Source: Viridothelium virens (Eukaryota > Ascomycota > Dothideomycetes > Trypetheliales > Trypetheliaceae). Taken from it: a stretch of DNA of 64,000 nucleotides. Below the pieces are notes generated by a model. That model did not search any database. It saw only the letters and a list, made by a program, of their open reading frames with translations, and was not told the origin of the DNA. A program made the translations under genes and the position numbers. Each line of letters begins with the position of its first letter. Position 1 is the stretch's first letter. Location: positions 930,001 to 994,000 of the forward strand of contig ML991771.1 in assembly GCA_010094025.1 (NCBI GenBank), in the 5' to 3' direction. This document shows positions 55,207-64,000 of the stretch, one piece after another.

Positions 55207-56169
55207 TCATTTCGTCAAGACTCCCAGAATATGAGGTAGCACCTTATATACTGGCTCGTCAGGCGGCTGTGCTAGGTCGACGCTAGACCACGGTCCTGCT
55301 TCCTTCAAGTGCGTTGCGGTGTCGTTGCATAATCTACACGAACCCAAGAAGAAGGCCCAGAAGAAGTTGGTGTAGCCTGCCACACGTCAGTCTTGCAACA
55401 GATATACAGTGAAACACGTACGCTGGTACCAGCCAAGCAACATTCTACCTCTCTTGACCTTGACATGCTCGTAAACGTACCACCGACCACCTGGCTTAAG
55501 CAGTTTGTACAGAGCCTTGATATTTTTCTCTTGATCAGGTATGCTGCATAAGCACAATATCGAAACAATGCAATCAATACTACCGGGTTCAATGGTCGTC
55601 GCGCTTCCGGTCGCATCCGGGTCGTCAAGCTGCTCGATGCCCACAGGTATGGCCTCGTACATGTCTTCCATGCCAAGCTCTTTCGTACGCTGTCGAAGAG
55701 CCTTCACCGATTGAGCGTGCGGTTCCACGCCATAGATCTTGCTGATACCGCGAGCTGCCACTCTTCTTCGCGTCGTGAGATCATCGGTGTTCTCAGCCTC
55801 GGCACCGGCATATTGCCCAGTGGTATTAATCTTCAAGAACACATCTGCCCACATGCCTGTGCCCGCTCCAACTTCCAAGATTCGCCCCGATACAGGCTTG
55901 CTCACGACTTGATTCGACACCTCAGCATTTCGCACTCTGCCTTCAAGCAAGGGTATCACACGCACTTCGGCGTTTGACTTGACTTGCGGTCCCACGATCG
56001 CCCAGAGGTTGCCAAAGAGCGCATCACGAAAGCCATCGAGGCAGAATAAGGTCTGCCATCGACCTTCAGAAATAAGGGTGCGAATTGTGTAGGGAATCCG
56101 CCTGGCGGATATGCTCATGAATAGCCACGGAAAGGTGAGATGCTGGAAAACGTCCTTGAGCGTTTCCAT
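55207..56169 (-). CDS. SAM-dependent class I methyltransferase
   Basis: Exons are 56169-55422 and 55376-55207, with a short 45-base intron at 55377-55421 (GTACGT...GGCAG). The join reads LGWYQRYTNFFWAFFLGSC and gives 305 residues. The N-terminus has a hydrophobic helix (FQHLTFPWLFMSISAR) that may associate with membrane. SAM motif I is GRILEVGAGTGMW near 98-110; IYGVEPHAQSV is the motif II acid strand; and SIDCIVSILCLCSIPD then LLKPGGRWYVYEHV are the later motifs. The overall plan resembles METTL7-like membrane-associated methyltransferases. The substrate is unknown. Without the second exon the protein would lose its C-terminal aromatic segment and tail. Confidence 0.85.
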
Positions 56170-56383
56170 GATTTCAATATTATTATATATGGATCACGGT
56201 GTCCGCGACCGAATGTCCATACAATGGCTCGATGATTAACCAGCGACAGCTTCTTAGATTCCCCTACTCAGCGGGTGGTCTCTCAGAAGTGCTTGATGCA
56301 ATAAAACTAGATGACTTTATAAAGTGCATGTGGCGGATACACAATCTCGTAGATTGGAGAATGCATATATTCTCAGAGTCGCA

Positions 56384-56773
56384 TTAGAATAAATTGAAGA
56401 ATATATATTGCACAGTTTTGTTTGAAAGCCTACCTAAAGTTAGATACATACCATTTGTCAGCTCCTCCTTTTTGATTAGTTGCAGCCGTCGGTGTTTGTC
56501 TGCTCCGACTGGCTCGTCCCTCTCATTCGCCCTGAATAGAACTCCTCTTCTCACCCTTCCATCTCTTCTTTGTTGTATGTATTCGTCTGTCCACGCACCG
56601 CTCAACGCCCCCTCACGTTTCTCCGGTCTACACACAAAGTATTGCCAGCACATCACTCCCTGGTGTTCAATGTCGCTTTTCCAGCCTCTTCCCCCGCCCG
56701 GCGCCTTGTCCAAGCCGTTTACGCTCATCTCGCCCTGGATACTGGTCGGAATGCCGTCGAGCGAGATGCACAC
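56384..56773 (-). CDS. Doubtful hypothetical open frame
   Basis: The minus frame reads up to 129 residues, with protein-like text SVNGLDKAPGGGRGWKSDIE and VMCWQYFVCRPEKREGALSG. A GTATGT donor follows ELTNG near 56450, so the true end may be in another exon that I could not place in frame. The opposite strand is also open but is Ser/Pro/Leu-biased like an antisense shadow. No family is recognised. It may be part of a lineage-specific gene or debris. Confidence 0.25.
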   Translation of the reverse strand: MCISLDGIPTSIQGEMSVNGLDKAPGGGRGWKSDIEHQGVMCWQYFVCRPEKREGALSGAWTDEYIQQRRDGRVRRGVLFRANERDEPVGADKHRRLQLIKKEELTNGMYLTLGRLSNKTVQYIFFNLF

Positions 56774-57253
56774 CTCTTTTAGCCTTACGCACTGATGCTA
56801 TTGCTCCTAGGTATCTACGGTAAAGGTGTCGCTATATTTGGGTTGAGTCCCTCATCTCTCTGGCCAGGAAACAGTGACATCGTCGCCGCTACTGCCTAGT
56901 CTGCTTTCCATATGGCATAGGTCTTGTTACTCACACAAGACACCTACATGTTGTTCTTGCCGCATGCATGTGATGCTGATGAGCCTCTCTCCTCAGTTGC
57001 AGTCTGCAATGCTTGACGTTTTGCGAGCTCGATCCTTCATTCACGACACCACACTTGAAGCTAATGTACCTCTCTCGGCCATGCCGAACAGCTGTTCTGC
57101 CTTTTCATGCGTCGGCGCAATTGACCTGACTAGGTGCACGCAAGCAACTCATCGTGTGTCAAATATTCATTTGGCGAGATAGTATAAAGAATTAGCTTGT
57201 CTTCTCAGTTGGGCATTGCGGTAAACACTATCCCGCTCGTCCGTAGATGACTC

Positions 57254-57586
57254 TACAATGGAGCAAATGGACAGTGGTTCATGGTAGTGGACAATGTCGA
57301 TGACGACATTACCATCGAGCTTCAGCACGACGGGAAGGGCAAATCGATGGCGTCATTGTTATCATGGAGCGAACATGGAGCAGTCCTCGTCGCCTGGCGG
57401 AATCCCAACATTGCACGGAGACTCGGCGGTCGTGAACAGGATATCATTGAGATCGGTACATTGCGTGAGTGCGAGGCTGTTACGCCTGCGAAGAACAACC
57501 CGAGAGATATCCCGCAAGAAGGCGCGGTACACCTTGGCAAGGCTTTCGACTGCATTCCACTTGCCATTATCCAAGCAGTGGCTTAG
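57254..57586 (+). pseudogene. NB-ARC fragment of an NLR-like (STAND) protein
   Basis: The frame reads GQWFMVVDNVDDD, then LLSWSEHGAVLVAWRNPNIA, DIIEIGTLRECEA and HLGKAFDCIPLAIIQAVA. This is the order of the fungal NB-ARC segment: Walker B-like VVDNVDD, the GxxLVxxRN sensor strand, and the PLAIxQAxA motif of the ARC subdomain. There is no P-loop upstream and no repeat domain downstream, so this is an isolated piece of about 110 residues. Fungal NLRs act in non-self recognition and programmed cell death. I treat it as a decayed gene remnant. Confidence 0.6.
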
Positions 57587-58252
57587 ATTATTACTTCTAG
57601 CGGAGTTTAACGCTGACCTGCTAAGGTAACAAACATCGTCGTTTTCGCCTAAGGAAATAGGATCCACTAGAGACATCTCTCGTAGCTCCGTCCTGTTCAC
57701 CTAGTAAGGATTTCTTCAATCTTGACATATTTCCATCGACCTAACAATCTATCGTTTTCGTCTTCCCAGCGTCTTTGCTTGTTTTCCTGTCGTTATTTGT
57801 GGAATTCCTTATCGATATCGCGCAAGGAGAGCCTGTAATTACGCAATACGCCAACCAGATCTTTGATCGCGTATACTTTCCATAGCTAGGTGCGCCTCAA
57901 GCGTGACAGCTGCACTTTTCGGAAAGGTATCATGAAGATCTAGAGTTGCGTGCTCTTATGTCGCAATGCGGAACCAGACCTCGATTAAGTGTTACAAGAC
58001 AATTCGGGCGAAAATCCACCGCGGAGTTCTTTCGTCAACCATGGTTAGATCTGGAACACAACCACATCTAAGATCTAATCGGAAAGCAAATATGGGCGTT
58101 GACTAGACACTTCTGGCGCGGAAATTTGCTTTTGAGGGGATGTCTTGGGGATTAATATAAATGTGCCTAAAGACGCAGGCGTCTGGAGCCATCAGAGATT
58201 GACCCTATTGAGCAATCAAAATCCTTCTCTTCTCAAAGCATATCCTGTCCCA
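57587..58252. other. Gap between the NB-ARC fragment and the transporter
   Basis: About 670 bases. A plus frame near 57770-57885 (SLFVEFLIDIAQGEPVITQY) is weakly protein-like and could be further debris of the NLR gene, but I cannot link it. The right part is the promoter and leader of the transporter gene. Confidence 0.4.
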
Positions 58253-60349
58253 ATGCGTCAATCACTTGAACAGATATCCGACCCATCACAGGGCTATATC
58301 TCCCAGGAAGGCAAAGAAGTAGGGTGGGCCTCTTTTGCAAGTATCGATGAGAAACTACCCTTGCCGACTGGCAGAACTTTTCAGCCCTCAGGATTGGACG
58401 AAGACTTCTATCGTCCCGTTGAGAGCTATGAGGGTATTCACAGATACGATCCCAAATTCAATTGGGAACCAACGGAGGAGCGAAAGATTGTTCGCAAAGT
58501 ACTTATTGAAGAAAGGCATATACGAAAGTGTCACTGTATACTGACCCACACCTTAGATTGACAAACGGATCTGTTCCTTTGTGTGTTTGATGTTCTTTGC
58601 TCTCCAACTTGATAGAGGCAACATAAGCCAGGCTTTATCCGACAATATGTTGAACAATTTGCGCATGAGCACCAACGATTACAATTACGGCCAAACGATT
58701 TTTTATGCAAGCTTCTTAGCCGCTGAGCTACCATCTCAGATGATTTCGAAACGGCTTGGACCAGATCGTTGGATCCCCGTTCAGATGGTCTCATGGAGTC
58801 TTGTTGCTTCCATGCAAGCCTTCTTGAATGGACGAAGTTCGTTCCTCGTTTGTCGTGCTCTGCTGGGGCTCATTGAGGGAGGTTTTATTCCGGACTGCAT
58901 CCTCTACCTGAGTTACTTCTACAAAAGCAATGAGCTACCAGCCAGGCTGTCATGGTTTTGGGTGGCTTATCAATCTACTCAAATTGTCTCTGCATTCTTA
59001 GCTTATGGGATCCTCCGACTTCGAGGTCATAACGGTCTAGCTGGCTGGTTGGTTTTCACTTGAAGACATCATTGCGATTGATGCTAAGCGTATTGCAGGC
59101 AATGGCTTTTTGCTCTTGAAGGTCTAATCACGGGCATCATTGGTATTGTCTCATACTTTTACCTACCCCCAAGTCCGACTCAGACAAAGAGCTGGGCCCG
59201 TGGAAATGACGGTTGGTTTAATGAGCACGAAGAGAAGATCATGGTAAATCGAATTATCCGCGACGATCCCTCTAAGGGCGACATGCATAATAGACAGGCC
59301 CTCAGTCTGGGAATGCTTTGGGAATGCCTGTGTGACTGGCACATGTGGCCTATCTACGCGATTGGCCTATGCTGGCAGATACCGGTCGTAAGTTCCCATC
59401 ATTCGATCGTTAATCAGGCTCTCGCATTGATGATAGTGCAACAGTATCCAGTTACTCAATACCTTACACTGAACTTGAAAGCACTTGGTTTTGGAACCTT
59501 TGATACGAATCTATTGACAATTCCAGCGTAAGTCGAATCTCTTGAATCACGGTTTAACGGAACTAGACTAAAGTGGGGACAGTTATGTGCTCTTCATCAT
59601 TCAATTACTCTTTTGGACCTGGTTGTCTGAAAAAGTCGACCAGCGACTTCTCCTGGGCATTGCATCCCAGGTCTGGCCATTAATCATGCTTATTCCATTA
59701 GAAGTCCTTCCTGCCCATGCATCTCATTGGAGTAAATGGGCACTAAGCTCGCTAATTGTTGGCTCGCCCTATCTGCACGCAGTTCAAGTTGCAATCACAA
59801 GCCGGAACGCTGGAAGCGTAAGGACAAGAACAGTAGCAAGCGCACTCTACAACATGTTCGTCCAGGCTAGCTCGATCATTGCTTCAAACGTGAGTATCCA
59901 TGCCCGATGCAATTGGCAAACTTATGATGGTGATGCTCACTCTTATTGTAGATCTATCGCGACGATGATAAGCCCCTGTACCGCAGGTTAGTCTCTAGCA
60001 CTGCCCTGTAGCTCATGTGTCTAATTTTTACTCATAGAGGCAACAAAGCTCTCATTGGTGTCTGCATATTCAACATTTTTCTATATATTGCGGCAAACTA
60101 TTTCTACATATATATGAACAAGTGAGTGCATTCTTCGGACTTGTCAACAAGTCGTCTCGGAATATTGTAGCTGACGTCTGATTTTGCCAAAGACGCCGCG
60201 ACGCAATTTGGAATGGAAAGACGCAGAAGGAGAAGGAGGATTATCTAGCGATGACAGAAGATAAGGGCAACAAGAGGTACTTCGATCTATCGGTACCACC
60301 TTCATAAATGCTAAACTTTGATAGGCTCGACTTTCGCTTCGCTCATTGA
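58253..60349 (+). CDS. MFS transporter, allantoate permease (DAL5) type, nine exons
   Basis: Exons are 58253-58498, 58557-59047, 59099-59387, 59445-59527, 59583-59889, 59952-59986, 60038-60121, 60193-60276 and 60325-60349. All eight introns are 48-71 bases and every phase closes, giving 547 residues. Start MRQSLEQISD; the frame further left lacks an ATG. Family text: FALQLDRGNISQALSDNML near 95, GLIEGGFIPDCILYLSYFYK, GLAGWQWLFALEGLITGIIG, LPPSPTQTKSWARG, NRIIRDDPSKGDMHNRQ and the ending GNKRLDFRFAH. About 12 membrane segments are expected. Relatives carry allantoate, ureidosuccinate, nicotinate or dipeptides; the substrate is not predictable here. Intron 3 (59388-59444, 57 bases) keeps the frame open if retained. 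Confidence 0.9.
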
Positions 60350-60996
60350 AGGCTGACTGTCGCAGACGAGTGACGTGGTGGGAATATAGATTTGAAAGGG
60401 AAAATTAAGGATCAAGAGGAAACGTTAAATCAGGTGTCACAGAAATAATCGGGAGTCTTGTGCTTCAGTGTGGTTTATACAATGAGAAGCTCAGCGAATA
60501 TTGAGATCGTGCGATTGACTGACATCTGCTTGTTCCATAATTCGCGAGTAGAGTATTGAACAATCTCTTATCACTCCTCAGAAGCAGAACAAGATCTGGA
60601 GAAACTTTTGGAGATAGAGTCTCTCCTAAACAAAGCTTGCTTGATGCCCTTAAATGGGCAGACCTTGGATTTATCGATGATCCAGACTAATTGCCCGATT
60701 CAAGGATGACTGAATATAGTACCAAATCTTGCAGCCTGGCTTCTTCCAACCACCATAAGATGAACGAGGGGGTTCTCAACTCATACTCCTTTCTAACGCG
60801 AAAAGACCTACTATTTTTGGCAGAGGAACAAGAATTAAACTCTTTCATCGGGCCATCCTATGTATATGATGTTCTGAGTACATCCAGACCACTGAGAGTT
60901 ACAATTTGTACTTCGCTTGCGAAGAAATAAGATATCTACTCTGTCAGAAGATCTCCAGAGCCGGAGTTGACAAATTGTGCAAGCTGCTGCCCCATC
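60350..60996. other. Gap, nothing firmly recognised
   Basis: About 650 bases lie between two convergent transporter genes. A plus-strand stretch near 60577-60710 (EAEQDLEKLLEIESLLNKAC) is protein-like over 40 residues and then stops; the open frame at 60691-60930 has no motif. Either could be debris. Confidence 0.4.
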
Positions 60997-61499
60997 TCAA
61001 AGTTTGCGTTCTACAAGAAACAAGCATATCGCTAGAGCAGCTGTAGCAAAGGCAAGAGAAAGTGCTAACATCATGAGTCTATGTCTATCGTTCAGATGAA
61101 GAGTTTACTTACCGTGGGAATACTCTAAACTCATGATGTAAGCATGGACAGTGAGCTCATGTAGCCTCCCTTTGAGTGCCATGACATAAGAGATATCGGA
61201 TATCGTCCGATCGATGATCTAAACAAATCAGTCAAGAGCCATCCGAGGACTTCATGAGTAAAAGCAAAGTATGCGGTGGCAAACTTACCTTCTGGGCTCC
61301 CTCAACACCTTTCAAAGAACTGTGAAGCAGTTTCCGCAGTGTAGCAGTCAAAACCACGCTCGAGGTTGAAACGCCAACTGTGAACCCAATACTGCCACTT
61401 AAGAGAAGCCCTGCAATTGCAATAGCATGGTAGCGAGTCTCAAGACCCGCGTTAAGGCTAATAAACAATGAGCCCTCTGCAAGACCCATGCCAAATCCC
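60997..61499 (-). pseudogene. C-terminal piece of an MFS transporter
   Basis: Three exons can be joined: 61499-61289, 61218-61113 and 61010-60997, with introns of 70 and 102 bases. They read GFGMGLAEGSLFISLNAGLE, two hydrophobic spans (AIAIAGLLLSGSIGFTVGVS), LRKLLHSSLK, then IIDRTISDISYVMALKGRLHELTVHAYIMSLEYSHERKL. This is the usual ending of a fungal drug/H+ antiporter-type MFS protein. The 10-12 upstream membrane spans are missing: left of 61500 I find no continuing exon. It is probably a truncated relic, though a distant upstream exon cannot be excluded. Confidence 0.5.
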
Positions 61500-63028
61500 C
61501 TGTGATTTTATCAGGCTGTCAATACATCTCGAGGTAGCGGCAGCGCTCATCTGAAAAGAGTAATGGCTGTTCACAAATCACACGGCTACACGTATAAATA
61601 GACTGAGGAAGATGACCTCAGATTCTCCAGTGAAGCTATAAACCGCCCGCGGTCGGCAAGTCGTTGATTATTATTGGCCGCTCGCCACCATGGAAAATGT
61701 CGAACTTTGCCAGGAGTAAAGCCTCCATTTTAACCCTATCCAGATCTTTGCTTTCTTTCCCTCCTATCTAGCGCTGAGCCATCCACTCGCCATCTCAGTG
61801 CATAGCTGGATGTGGGTTGAAATCGGCTTTTCTGTCTCTGCTGTCTGTTGGAATGTGTGCGGCTCTTGGTCTCTATTGAGTAGCTATATCCAAGATTTCT
61901 ACTTCGACAGTTCTCTGCCTCTCGTTTCGCTTGTTCAGGGCAAGTATGCCTCGAATCAGCACCTGCGGTCGTCCACTTCTGCAAAGATCGTTCAGGCCCC
62001 GGCCCTCCGCACATTGTGACCGCAAGGACGGGATTAGCCGCACATTTCACACACCTCACTCCGTCTGTAGTAGTCATGGATCTATACATCGATAATGACG
62101 AAGCAGATACCTCAAAAACAAAGCTAGAAGTGAAGGCTGCCTTGCAAATATTCGAGGATACTAAACATATATCCCGGCATTCTGGCCGATTCTTGCGCTC
62201 TTTATGTTAGATTTTACAGAGGCAAGACGTCCACTTCGTCGATTCATCAAACTGAATAATGGACCCCATCTAAAGCCATAGCCATAAGACTACTCCTAAT
62301 GGCTCTTCTAACACTTTTAACGACGATCGGATACAGTCCATACAGCTTGGACTGGAAGCGAATGACCTAGGCTTTACTTTCGACACATCACACGATGAGT
62401 CCTGGCAGATAGCAACTCGAAACGAATAGCGTCTTGATTTATTAGAGTAGGCTAACTTGTTGTCAGCCTTCGGCTCGCGACCACTGTAACGAAAAGTGCA
62501 AAAATATCGATATTAAACGTTGTCCAGCGCTTTCGAAAGGGTATTCGGGCACCACTCGAAGCGAATTGTTCCTGGGAGATTTCTTTTATTGAAGATGTTC
62601 CCCAGCGCAATTTTCAGTTGTGCAGAAAGACCGTAGAATCATGGTTGAGGACCAGCGACTCTGCAGATAACAAAGTTTCCCAGGTTCAGAACGTGTGAGG
62701 CAATCCGCTCCAGAATAATGGGAGGCGAAGATCATGAATGGCAGCGAGCAAGGGCGCGCGCAGCTAAGGCCAGTCCTGAGCAACGAGAAGAATGCTTGAG
62801 CAAAGGGCGTCCAGCGTTAAATGTCCCTAAGGAACTTGATCAGCCACGGCGTTGTGCTTCATTACCAGTCGCAAACAATACTATGCGCGATTTGGATGTC
62901 ATATGGACTTGCAATCTCCGCGACGATAGAAGAGTCAGACACTAAAGTTGAGCGGACGTATTGGAGATCAGATTTGGACGTGGTCGCAGCGACTTTATTA
63001 TTCTCTAGATGTAGCAAATATGCGCTAT
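61500..63028. other. 1.5 kb without a recognised gene
   Basis: Short open frames only. A plus frame ending at 62210 (AHFTHLTPSVVVMDLYIDND...TKLEVKAALQIFEDTKHIS) is protein-like and could be a relic, but the family is unknown. The mirror frame on the minus strand at 61736-62089 looks like a shadow. No RNA gene or repeat was seen. Confidence 0.4.
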
Positions 63029-64000
63029 CTAGATGCTGAGTGATTCAGCCAAATAGTCAGACCCTACCCCTCCTCCAAGACCTTGATACTTCTTTGGTCC
63101 ACCCATGACTTTTGGCCCCTTACCGGCCTGTCGTTGGCGGGGAAGAGGTAGCAACCCGCTTCCGCCATCCACTCTCACCGGTGCAGTGCCGTTACCGAGC
63201 GCATCAATGGGCTGAGCTACGTCCGGCTGTGTGGAAAATGGGGAGACTTCATCCAGACTACTGATCCTGCCAAGTAATAGTTCTAGATGGCGATATGCAG
63301 AGCTAGGCTGGAATTCTGGAACCTCATGACCGCTAAGGTCAATGCTGACAAAGGTCAGACCACGCTCAGTACGGAAGCTCCCATAGACACCGGCACCAGC
63401 GGCAGAGCCCAGAACAGCGTCCTCATGGTAAGGAACGTAGAAAGGGAGCGTGGGTGGTTCCGAGAAGCCTTGAGCGCCATTCCAGGTCAAGTTTTGTAGA
63501 GTAAGTAGGCTACCGTTCATGATCAAGACCATGTCAAGCATACCATGGCCGACGATTGTGTTGTTCGTCTTCTCGGTGACACGAGCGAGAGGACCACCAT
63601 TGATGCCCGATGGAGGGGAGTTGTCACGGCCATTGACAAAAACATTGCCGTCGGTGCAGATCATCCAATTAGTGTCAATTGGGGCATGAATAGCTTGCTT
63701 GACGTCAGTACGATTGAAGTAGGGCTGAGAGAAGCCAACAGGGAGGTAGAAATCCGAGTATGGGAACCCCAGAACGTCCCATGGAATAGGACAAAGCTGG
63801 CCAACCTGGTAAATGTCGAAACACGGATTGAGCTCGAAGATGGCTGAAAAGATATCATCGAAGATGTCGCAACCGCTGGCTGGCTGATTACTGCCTACTC
63901 GAGTGCCAGGAACTGGTGGAAGTGGGCCGGGGGGAGGGAATTGCAGACCATTGTTTAGGAAGGCATCATATCCGCATGCCTCACTAGCGTTGCGGATCTG
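63029..64000 (-). CDS. Serine carboxypeptidase (S10), 3' part, 5' end off the window
   Basis: The frame is open from the right edge for 323 residues to the stop. It includes the Cys-rich central part (SEACGYDAFLNNG, ASGCDIFDDIFSAIFELNPC), then QAIHAPIDTNWMICTDGNVF; the acidic catalytic region DMVLIMNGSLLTLQNLTWNG; and the catalytic-His motif SGHEVPEFQPSSAYRHLELLLGR. The catalytic-Ser part (GESYG in this family) must lie to the right of base 64000. The tail is Gly/Pro-rich and ends AESLSI, with no membrane anchor. These are secreted or vacuolar exopeptidases. No intron is needed in the visible part; several N-glycosylation sites occur. Confidence 0.92.
   Translation of the reverse strand, partial: QIRNASEACGYDAFLNNGLQFPPPGPLPPVPGTRVGSNQPASGCDIFDDIFSAIFELNPCFDIYQVGQLCPIPWDVLGFPYSDFYLPVGFSQPYFNRTDVKQAIHAPIDTNWMICTDGNVFVNGRDNSPPSGINGGPLARVTEKTNNTIVGHGMLDMVLIMNGSLLTLQNLTWNGAQGFSEPPTLPFYVPYHEDAVLGSAAGAGVYGSFRTERGLTFVSIDLSGHEVPEFQPSSAYRHLELLLGRISSLDEVSPFSTQPDVAQPIDALGNGTAPVRVDGGSGLLPLPRQRQAGKGPKVMGGPKKYQGLGGGVGSDYLAESLSI

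Noticed and set aside
52823-60349. Secondary-metabolite gene cluster (esterase, methyltransferase, transporter)
   Set aside because: No polyketide synthase, NRPS, terpene cyclase or other backbone enzyme and no pathway regulator is present.
61736-62089. 117-residue minus-strand frame with a CVKC motif
   Set aside because: It mirrors a plus-strand frame in the same DNA, is Arg/Ser-rich as antisense text often is, and the cysteine pair alone does not define a family.

Overview
The window is nuclear DNA from a filamentous ascomycete (Pezizomycotina). The evidence is dense, mostly single-copy fungal housekeeping genes on both strands; short GT-AG spliceosomal introns, most of 43-100 nt, often with a CTGAC/CTAAC-like branch site; a fused ergothioneine gene; an intron-bearing tRNA; and secreted plant-polymer esterases. 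Class is uncertain. The mannitol dehydrogenase resembles the Cladosporium allergen enzyme family, which fits Dothideomycetes or Eurotiomycetes but does not settle it. Exon structures below were built by hand from splice sites and reading frame, so family assignments rest on recognised motifs, not on database searches.

Layout, left to right. 1-8.2 kb: ASA1 (WD40), DBP7 (RNA helicase), PAN6 (pantothenate synthase) and an unrecognised coiled-coil protein. 8.2-16.4 kb: looser packing, with a two-domain soluble ABC ATPase, NBP35 (cytosolic Fe-S assembly), a probable tiny gene tail-to-tail with it, and stretches with decayed-looking coding fragments. 16.4-24.5 kb: PDX3, POP4, a glycine-zipper protein, a hotdog thioesterase, a tRNA pseudouridine synthase and a Gfo/Idh oxidoreductase. 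24.8-33.0 kb: peroxisomal LON2, mannitol dehydrogenase and EGT1. 34.7-37.1 kb: two adjacent unrecognised proteins sharing a TPR-like helical module. 37.3-47.2 kb: PEX12, NMD3, ATP25 and a HAL4/SAT4-type kinase. 48.2-64 kb: an accessory-looking end with a CE5 esterase, a 3.9 kb gene-poor gap holding a tRNA-Pro, a tannase/feruloyl esterase, a methyltransferase, an NLR (NB-ARC) fragment, an intact allantoate-permease-type transporter, a C-terminal piece of another transporter and the 3' part of an S10 carboxypeptidase.

Functional links. Two genes serve the peroxisome (LON2 ending in SRL, and PEX12). Three serve ribosome or RNA maturation (DBP7, NMD3, POP4), plus a tRNA-modifying synthase. Four touch cofactors or redox (PAN6, PDX3, NBP35, EGT1). 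The right end looks like secreted degradation plus uptake. There is no biosynthetic backbone enzyme, so I do not call a metabolite cluster.

No single large unknown system is evident. The best leads are an exact 10-mer (GTACTCCGTA) recurring only outside genes, the TPR-like gene pair, an ABC protein with one canonical and one degenerate ATP site, a small hidden gene behind NBP35, and NLR and transporter fragments in the right arm.
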